Shown here in pieces: positions 56,771 through 64,000 of a stretch of 64,000 bases of DNA (positions are counted from its first letter, which is position 1; the number at the start of each line of letters is the position of its first letter). The stretch lies in the NCBI RefSeq assembly GCF_022682495.2, contig NC_071398.1, positions 29,577,426 to 29,641,425 of the forward strand, in the 5' to 3' direction. Source of the DNA: Desmodus rotundus (taxonomy: Eukaryota; Chordata; Mammalia; Chiroptera; Phyllostomidae). The position numbers and the translations under genes were made by a program. The notes beneath the pieces are model-generated. The model searched no databases. It saw only the letters and a program-made list of their open reading frames with translations, and was not told the origin of the DNA.

Positions 56771-58139
56771 CTGTGGCAGGGCCCTTTCTCCATTCCATCC
56801 CTACACCCCTCCTCTCAGCCAGCAGCCAGGGTCCCCCACCCAGCACCCACTGGCCTGGCCAGGCGAGGCCAAACTCCACTTGCGTCTGTGCTGCGCAAAC
56901 CCTGAATGGAAGTTCCTGAGCCTGAGATCAGCCCTCTGGCCACAGCTGCCTGGTGACCACAGACCTCAGTCAGCCGTGAGCTGAGATGGCCAGAAGTCCA
57001 CAGAAAGATGGCTTGGAGGGACCCCTTCAGCATAATTAAATGCCTCTTTCTGTCCAATGTTGTCTGTGTCTCAGCAGAATTCCACTTATAGTGATTTATG
57101 CTGACAGTGGCACATTCTTCTATTGCTATTTAAGCCCGTGAAAGTGCGGGAGGGGAGGACATAATCAGAACCTGTGGCAGTGCTCTCTCTCCCCCCTCCC
57201 TCCCTCGGCCCTGCCCCTCCCCCACCTGCCATCCAAACTCCAAGGATCTTTGCCGACTGTCAGCAGCTAGCACAGCTGGACTGGTGGAGCCTGGTGCTTG
57301 TGGCATGGAACATTCAAGATCCCCTTCCTGATGGTGAGGCAGGAATGGCTGACATGGGGAGCAACAGCATTCAGGCCGTCCAAAAACTGGGACACGGTTT
57401 CCCGTCTCACTTCAGGGAACTTGGAGAAAATCTAGACAAGGAGGAGAGGAGCTTAGGCCACGTGTGTCTGCACCTGGCTTGCTTTCAGCAGAGGGCTGGA
57501 CATTCAAGGTCGGCTGGTGTCCCCATGTTGGAAGATATTTGCATGGGGTCTGGCTTCTGTCACCACTGACTATGTGTGGCCTTGGGCAAGTCACTGACCC
57601 TCCTGGGCCTTGGTTCTCTAGTCATAAAATGAGAGATTTGGATAAGCGTGGGGATTTTGAAAACTTTCAGCCATAGAACCCTGCTCCCCAAATACAGCCA
57701 GTTGCTGTCCTTACACGTTAGTGGGGGCATGGGTGTGGGTCCTCGGGGAGGCAAGTGCCAAGATGGAGTCAGGTGTGGGACAGTGTGTTGTCCTGTTAAC
57801 GTGCAGGACCAATGGGAGAGCCTTCTGATCAGGACCCTAGCCTAACCTGTGAAAGGAAGGGGGAAGGAAGGAGCATGGGGTAGCCCCAAAAGGCTCTGAG
57901 TAAGTGTCTGCCAAGCCCAAGGGCAGCCCTGGGCATAGGCCCCAGACGACCCCCCTGATTGCACAAATGGCAGGTCCCCATGCTGCTGCTGGGCTTGGCC
58001 ATCGGCTGTGCAGGGGGCTTGGGGACTTGGCTGGAGGGCAGAGGCAGATGCCCCAGGCGCCCACAGCTGGAGGCCCCAGCTTCCCTCACTCCCTCGGCAG
58101 GGTCTGTCCTGCAGGGAAAACTGAGCAACTCTCCCCAAA
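56771..58139. other. GC-moderate unassigned sequence with one MIR
   Basis: Several overlapping frames at 57,829-58,171 reflect GC-rich composition; no family recognised. Confidence 0.5.
57560..57655 (+). mobile_element. MIR SINE core
   Basis: CCTTGGGCAAGTCACTGACC followed by GCCTTGGTTCTCTAGTCATA and AAATGAG matches the MIR core. Confidence 0.75.
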
Positions 58140-58520
58140 GTGTAAGCCTGGTTAGCTCCTTTCAAAAGCACTTAGATGGTATTTGTCAAACATTTAAAGC
58201 ACAGAAGTCTTTACCAATAAGTTCCACATCTAAGAATTTACTTAATGGATCAACTCAAGCATCTGTACAGAGATTAAAATTCTGCTCAGGTGTCTTCCTT
58301 AGTAACAAAAGATGGCAAACAACCCGAATGTCCAGCACCAGGAGGTGGTTACCTAAAGGGGGCATGTCCACCCCAGGGAGCACTATGCAGCCAGTTAAAT
58401 ATGTGCTGTCATATGAACCGACACGGTGAATTCCACGAGAGATTGCTGAGTGGCAAAAGGCTAACTGGGGAACCCTTGCACTGTAGGCTGATTTGTGTGA
58501 AAGTAGAGGGAAGGGTCACC
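58140..58520 (+). mobile_element. Old L1 ORF2 end, sense
   Basis: ATCTAAGAATTTACTTAATG, CAACCCGAATGTCCAGCA and GAGCACTATGCAGCCAGTTA are sense landmarks of the end of L1 ORF2. No open frame of meaning remains. Confidence 0.5.
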
Positions 58521-58841
58521 CTGTGCACATGCTCAGATCCAGAAAGAAGGCACCGGGGGGACACTGAGAAGCTCGCCCCTGCCCTGGGGGGCAGGCTGCA
58601 TCTGACAGAGCCCTCCACCCTCACGCCCTTGCCCTGCTTGGAGTCTCTTCCTGCTGCTCATCCCTCCTGGAGACTATAATTTGCTTTCATTGTTGGATTG
58701 CTCCTTTGAAATGCCTGTCACTACAGCGTGAGCCAGTATAGCAGCTTCACCCCCCATGGTAGCCGCCGCAGCACGAAGTCTGGCGTGGAGCACGCACAGA
58801 TGTCAACCAACGTGTGTGGAGTGAAGTGAATGAAAGACTAA

Positions 58842-58970
58842 ATGTATGCCCATTTCACAGCTTAGGAACCTGAGGTTTAGTGAAATTAAACAACTTGTCT
58901 GAGGTCGGTTGACCTCTGAAAGAGGCTGATCGGCAACCAGGGCTCAGGTCTGCCAGACTCTGAGCTGCTA
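58842..58970 (-). mobile_element. MIR fragment, antisense
   Basis: CCATTTCACAGCTTAGGAAC, CTGAGGTTTAGTGAAATTAA and CAGGGCTCAGGTCTGCCAGA fit reversed MIR. Confidence 0.65.
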
Positions 58971-59320
58971 CATCCTCTCTCCTGAGGCGGGTCCGGGGGA
59001 AGCCGGATCCTGTGTTTCTTGGGGAATCGCTCTACAGTGGTAGTGATGTTCGGTTACTTATTATTAGGGAAAACAGCATTAACGATACAATTTTACTGAA
59101 AGGTCTTATTGCCCTGAAACAGTTTTGATTTCCCAGCTGTGACTGTGCACGGCTTTTCTTTTCATTAATAAATGGCCAGGTTCAGGTTAACACAAAGCCC
59201 CTGGTGTTTCAAACAAATGTGTTCTGGTTTTCAAGAAGCTCCTAAGGATAGGAAAGTGAGTTCACTCTGAGGCCAGACATTTCCACTTTATCTTTAGCAT
59301 CTGAGCGTCTCTTCATCTTC

Positions 59321-59336
59321 TTTTTTTTTTTTTTTT
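59321..59336 (+). repeat. T16 homopolymer
   Basis: Sixteen T bases; could be the tail of a minus-strand insertion, but no element is recognised beside it. Confidence 0.9.
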
Positions 59337-59671
59337 ACCCCAGATATGTGTGTCATATGGAAGAAATAAATTGCAACATTTATAGTGCATGAAAATCTGT
59401 TTATTCCTTAGGTCGTTATTGTTGAATTGGCATTTACACTTGCTTGAAATGGTTTGCTTACTCTCGCATCCAAACGGCTGACAAGAGAGAGACAAATTAT
59501 TTATCCAAAGCTGAGAACTTCAAAGAATGAATCACTGCCACGAGGGAGGTTCAGAACGTCTCAGAAAGGTTGACCTTCTCGCAGTGGTGTGGCCTAAAGG
59601 CCAGACAGCGATTCCTAAAGACGAGAGCACACCCCTCTCTCCTCTGTCTCCCTCTCTCTCAGGTACATGCC

Positions 59672-59735
59672 CATTCACACATTCACACACTCTCTCAATC
59701 ACACACTCACAGGCATTCACACTCACACACACTCA
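59672..59735 (+). repeat. CA-rich degenerate repeat
   Basis: CACATTCACACACTCTCTCA and CATTCACACTCACACACACT. Confidence 0.8.
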
Positions 59736-61109
59736 GTGTCATATACCATCTCAGACATGCAGACAACAAAGACTGTGTCCCTCCCTGCAATGGGTTTTCC
59801 CCTCATTCCCTAGAACTTTCAAATTTATTTCCTGTCCTTGGGAAAGGGAAATTTCTAAATCCTTTTGGGGTTTCTCATTAAGATCCTGACAAATAAGAGA
59901 GCAAGAAGAACTTGAAGCCCACCACATCACCAAATATGGGATAAAAATGTGCCCTTTCCCCTCCCCCGAGGCATGACCACAGCACTACCTAAGGTCCCAG
60001 AGGGGCTGCTCCTCAGGCCTGGCTCACCCAGCTCCCAGCTAATGCTAAATTAGCCTCTGTGGCCACACAGACTTCCCGGTGAAATCCAAGATGCAAACGG
60101 GTTACCCTTTAAAAACAATGCAGGGCTTTCTTTAAAGCTGCCTGACCCGTCCGCCATCCCTCCTGCCTCGGCCTGATTGACAGGGCCCCTGGGACCCATG
60201 GGCTAAGGCCCCTATCAGGCCTGTGGCCTTTTCTGGGGCTTGAGGCCCCCACAGATTATCAGGATTGTGCCATGGGGACCGATTTTTCAGGTTTTCCTGT
60301 CAAGGACTCCAGCCTCCTTCTGGGGACACTGGCAGAGGGGCAGGTGAGTGAGAGCTTGTCCACCCGTGTGGCCGCCGCGAAGTCACCCTGGAGCTGGCCC
60401 CCGTCTTTCCATCAAGCACACATACCAGCGCCAGGAATGCCCCTCATTTTTCATCCTGAGCTCCCAGCAGTTGGAGACAAGGCTGTGAGCCGTGGGCGGG
60501 GGGAGTGTGGCCGTGGCCCCAACCCCAAGCCATGACTGTCATCGCAGATCTCTGAGAAATGAGCCCTGTCATCTCTGCCGCCGGCGGGTGCACAATTGTG
60601 GCCTTATATGTCCCCACTGCTGCTTACCTTTCTGGGTGGGGAGCCCTCCATCCACCCCGCAGCCCAGAGGCACAGGCATGGCTAGAGGAGTGAGCCTGCC
60701 GAGGAGCTCAGCGTGCTGCCCAGCTCTGGGTCTCAGAGGATTCCCACACCCAGGCTGGGATGAGCTCTTAGCGCCACCCTCCAGAGGGAGACACGGAAGC
60801 CCAAGATGTGCCACAGGAAGTGAGTCACTGCCTGAGACTCAAATCTAAGCCGCTTAGCTCTGAACTTCAGGTTCTGTCTAAGTCTCAGGTCCCCCAAGAA
60901 GCCCCCTTGTTCTCATGAGACAAATTATAGCAGCAACACCCGGAGTGTGCCTGTGCGAACACCCAGAAAGCCACGCAGCCAGTGCCGTGTGCATGACATG
61001 TAAGGCCTGTGGGCCCGCTCCTTCTGTCCCTTGACTCCCATCCCACTGGCCTGCTTGTATCAAGCACACAGACCTGCCTGCCACTTTGGGTGTGCGGGGC
61101 CACCTGCTG

Positions 61110-61430
61110 CAGCTGCCCAGCACACTCCTTTCATCCAGGTTCCTGCCAAGCGTTCCCTCTCAGAGGGGCCTTCCCTGTCCACTTGAGCTAAAACCACAAC
61201 TGCCCACTGCCGTTACCATGTGTCTCTCTCCTTGAATTCTCATTAGAGCACTTGCCTGTTCCCATCAGTAAGCAGTTCCATTTACCTGTTTATAGGGTCT
61301 TCCCTCTGCTGGGTTGCGCATTTATTGAAGGCAGAAATGTCCATGTATTTTGTTAACTGACATGTACCCTGGCCCCAGGATGATGCCTGGTGCATAGTAG
61401 GAATTCAATACACATCTGATGAATTAATAG
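61110..61430 (+). mobile_element. L2 3' region
   Basis: CAGAGGGGCCTTCCCTGTCC, TTATTGAAGGCAGAAATGTC, GCCTGGTGCATAGTAGGAAT and TCAATACACATCTGATGAAT match L2 through its 3' end. Confidence 0.7.
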
Positions 61431-61574
61431 ATAAGCAAAGAAGGAACGAGTGACCTGTAGGGTGAGCATGCTCAGTAGCTTCCTGGGGCGAGCAGACCTC
61501 ATGAGGGCTTTCTCTGCTCACAGTCTCCTTTCTTAACCACCTGTCACCTCCAGTGCCCTCATGTGTCCCCAGCC

Positions 61575-61900
61575 ACAGCTGATGGTCTCAAGGGAGCAGT
61601 GTGACTCAAGCTGGGCCAATCAGAAATCAGATCCCTTCCCTGCAAATCTGGAACTGGGGCCAAGAGAGTTAGCCTAGGCTAGCTTTAGGTTGCTAGATAT
61701 ATACATTGTTGTAAAACTACTTCCCCAGCAGCAAAGGAAATGGACTGAAAGGATATGATCAACAAAGAAAAATACAGGGAGATCTCGGGGGAGCAGAGAG
61801 AGAAAGAGGGGAGCAGAGAAGAGAGGAGAGAAGAAAATAAGAGAGAAAGCAAGCAATCCCTACATTCTCCCAGGACCTGACTGGTTTCCAACCCTTCAGA
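61575..61900 (+). repeat. Old interspersed repeat with a purine-rich expansion
   Basis: CAAGCTGGGCCAATCAGAAA resembles the 14,820 repeat. From about 61,790 to 61,850 the strand is nearly all G and A (GAGAGAAAGAGGGGAGCAGA). Confidence 0.4.
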
Positions 61901-62194
61901 GGTCCAGCTCCATCCCAGTATTCTTATAAATCCCCCTTGTTTTGCTTAAGCCGGAGCTGGTAGGTCCCTGCTACTTGCCAACAGGAGAGCTAGCTCATGC
62001 CATGAGCTCCTCTTTCTCCCTGTCCTCCGACATGCCCACCTCACCCCCACTGGTGTGGGTGCACCAGGCTGTGAGCAGAAGGAGGCAGAATGTCCTGCCA
62101 CGCCACCCCAACTCCATGCTCAAGGAAACTCGACTTGCACGTGTGCATCATTCTAGATGTCCACTCATGGACCCAACGGCCTCTCTGAGCAGCT

Positions 62195-62560
62195 GTGTGC
62201 CGGGCACTGCTTGTGCTGGGGCATGCAGCAAACAGACAGAGACAGTCCTCTGCCCTGGGGGCTCACATTCTACAGGGTGAGGGAGGTGACTTCAAAAACC
62301 TGAAAAATAAAAATCGGTTGTTATTCTGTAAGTGTGATGGAGAGAGCCGAGGGGCAGCCGGGGAGTCGCCTTTGCAAATAAGACAGTCTGCATAGGCGTC
62401 GCTGAAAAGGTGGCATTTGAATGCAAGTGTAAAGAGGTGTGGGAGGGATCCAAGTTCTAGGTGGCAGAACAGCAAGTGCCAAGGCCGTGGGGTGGAGCAT
62501 GCCTGCTGGGAGATGAAGAGCCAGCCGGTGTGCCTGAGGGGGTGTGAGCAAGGGGGCAAC
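62195..62560 (-). mobile_element. L2 fragment, antisense
   Basis: GTGTGCCGGGCACTGCTTGT, GGGGGCTCACATTCTACAGG and CAGAACAGCAAGTGCCAAGG follow reverse L2 order. Confidence 0.6.
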
Positions 62561-62814
62561 TTCTAGAAAGAGGGGCTGCAGGAGACAGGCATGGAGACCT
62601 CTGCCGACCTCATAGGGGATTCCTCTGGGCCTCAGAAACCTTGGGAAGTGAGGAATGAGGAGTGGGGACTCAGTGAGGTCAGGGGAGTTTAAGGTCACAG
62701 GGCTACTGACAGAGGGGCTAGGGCTCAAACGCAGGCTATCAGACCCCTACACAGATCCTTCTCTTTCAGCCTAAGGAAACCCAGTGGCCAAACTTGTAAG
62801 TTATTGTTCAAAAG

Positions 62815-63022
62815 CAGCAACAGTTTTCACAGGGCCACACCATTTTACGCTCCCACCAGCAGTGCACGAGTGTTCCGATTTCCCCACACCCTTACCAGCA
62901 CCAATTTCCCATTTTTTTATCATCACCATCCCAGAGGGTGTGAAGTGGTGTCTCATTGTGGTTGATTTGCTGTCCCCTGATGACTAATGAGGTTGAGTGT
63001 CTTTTTATGTGCTTGTTGGAAA
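62815..63022 (-). mobile_element. Old L1 ORF2 end, antisense (inverted partner)
   Basis: CACACCATTTTACGCTCCCA, CCAGCAGTGCACGAGTGTTC, GTGAAGTGGTGTCTCATTGT and GAGTGTCTTTTTATGTGC are antisense landmarks of the C-terminal part of L1 ORF2. It abuts a sense L1 3' end at about 63,023. Confidence 0.65.
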
Positions 63023-63285
63023 CAAGAGACCACATACTGTCTGATTCCATTTATAGGAAGTGTCCAGAACAGGCAAAGCCACAGAGACAAAAAGCAGATT
63101 AGTGGTTGCTGGGGTGCTGGGGGTGGGGTGGAGAGGGGAGTGCCTGCAAATGGGACAGGGTTTCTTTTAGGGGAGATAAAAACGTCTTGGGACTAGATAA
63201 TAGCGATGGTTCCACAGCCTTATGAATGTGCTTTATGCCACCAAAATTGTACACTCAAACGTGGTTAAAACAGCAACCTTTATGT
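63023..63285 (+). mobile_element. Old L1 3' end, sense (inverted partner)
   Basis: TGATTCCATTTATAGGAAGT, GCAGATTAGTGGTTGCTGGG, GACTAGATAATAGCGATGGT and ATTGTACACTCAAACGTGGT are sense landmarks of old L1 3' UTRs. Together with the antisense piece to its left it forms an inverted structure. Confidence 0.65.
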
Positions 63286-64000
63286 TCGGCCCACCCTGCC
63301 ACAACAGAGTGAGTGCTCTCATGCTCTGCCCAGCGACGGCTGACGGTTCCATCACCTCCTCACCTTTCCTGTATGTTGGTACATTTATGAAGAGGAAAAT
63401 GTTTTAGAACAACCCACTGGAGCTTTCTTCACGTGTCCTGGTCAGATGCCAGGGCCAAGGGGAGAGTTTGCCGACGGCTGGCTTCACTCTGTATATCAGA
63501 ACCCGAGGTGTCCACGAAGCACCTCTGAGGTTGACCCCAGAACTGACCCGCACTTGGTTAGCTCAACACCCAGCCTGACGTGGAAGCTTGAAGAACTTGG
63601 ACTAATAACAATAAATAGCTGTTTAGTTACTTTTTACGGATACATTTGGACTGTATCTCAGGCAATTTTATGGGCGAATGCTATTTCGAGCGTTCCCCAA
63701 TTCCCAAATTGCATGTGAAACATCTGCAGGGTGAACATCTGGAATTTTATGCTCGCGGCTCCTTGTGCGTGCTCTTGGACATAAATCTGAACCTGTCCTG
63801 AGACCCTGGTGAGACAGGCTTGGCTCTGATGTGTTTTACTGATCAACAGACAGCCTGTCCAGTGCTGTGCCCAAGTCCACAGGACAGAGCACCCTGCGGC
63901 AGGTGGGGCGCAACTTCGTGGAGGCTGGGGCCAGGAGTTTCAGGAGCTCTGATGATGTCATCTCCATCTTTCAGTCGGGCAGTGGTCAGCCATGCCCAGC
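63286..64000. other. Unassigned sequence at the window end
   Basis: No gene or repeat recognised. Confidence 0.5.

Larger units (their letters stand above)
58971..61109. other. Unassigned sequence with one exon-like segment
   Basis: No named repeat except the T run and the CA-rich block. 60,272-60,343 has a good start context and a strong splice-donor-like end (see findings). Confidence 0.4.

Noticed and set aside
58325..58350. CTCF-like motif CCAGGAGGTGG
   Set aside because: Only a partial match and inside an old L1 piece; not strong enough to list.
1..64000. Bacterial or phage content, CRISPR array, operon structure
   Set aside because: No dense coding, no direct-repeat/spacer array, and abundant mammalian repeats throughout.

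Overview
This window is nuclear DNA from a mammal, most probably an echolocating (yangochiropteran) bat. The evidence is five dispersed copies of a tRNA-derived SINE of the bat Ves type, a young full-length LINE-1 whose 3' end also matches a second insertion in the window, and a background of older mammalian repeats (MIR, L2, MER5-like hAT elements, MLT-like LTRs, old L1). I found no host protein-coding gene, rRNA, tRNA gene, CRISPR array or bacterial-style operon. Nearly all open reading frames outside the LINE-1 are chance frames, often in simple repeats. The stretch reads as intergenic or intronic DNA. Repeat family names come from recognition by eye, not from a database search, so boundaries of old copies are good to a few tens of bases at best.

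Layout. 1-8.3 kb: mostly unassigned sequence with small CAT/GAT arrays, MIR, L2, an MLT-like LTR and an old L1 fragment. 8.3-17.5 kb: a Ves SINE, MER5-like hAT elements, an old sense L1, and a three-level nest (LTR interrupted by antisense L1, itself interrupted by a Ves SINE). 17.5-27 kb: L2 and MIR pieces, two Ves SINEs, an ERVL-like LTR, and an inverted-repeat DNA element carrying an 86-base L1 insertion. 27-39.9 kb: an MLT-like LTR, L2, MIR, an hAT element inside MIR, another Ves SINE, and large CAT and TG arrays. 39,927-46,590: the full-length LINE-1. 46.6-64 kb: L2, MIR, an MLT-like LTR split by L1, an hAT element, old L1 pieces including an inverted pair, and longer unassigned GC-moderate stretches.

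The LINE-1 is the only element with real coding content. It has a CpG-rich 5' UTR with a YY1-type site, an intact 305-codon ORF1, a full-length ORF2 broken by two offsetting frameshifts and three in-frame stops, a G-rich 3' UTR, a poly(A) tail and perfect 12-base target-site duplications. ORF2 also has a catalytic-residue change (Asp to Asn) in the endonuclease. The element should therefore be unable to move itself, although it could still make ORF1 protein.

I did not find a convincing new biological system. The observations most worth testing are the mixed state of the LINE-1, the nested insertions that allow relative dating, the very short L1 insertion, an L1 inversion compatible with twin priming, and two speculative exon-like segments (21,962-22,023 and 60,272-60,343).
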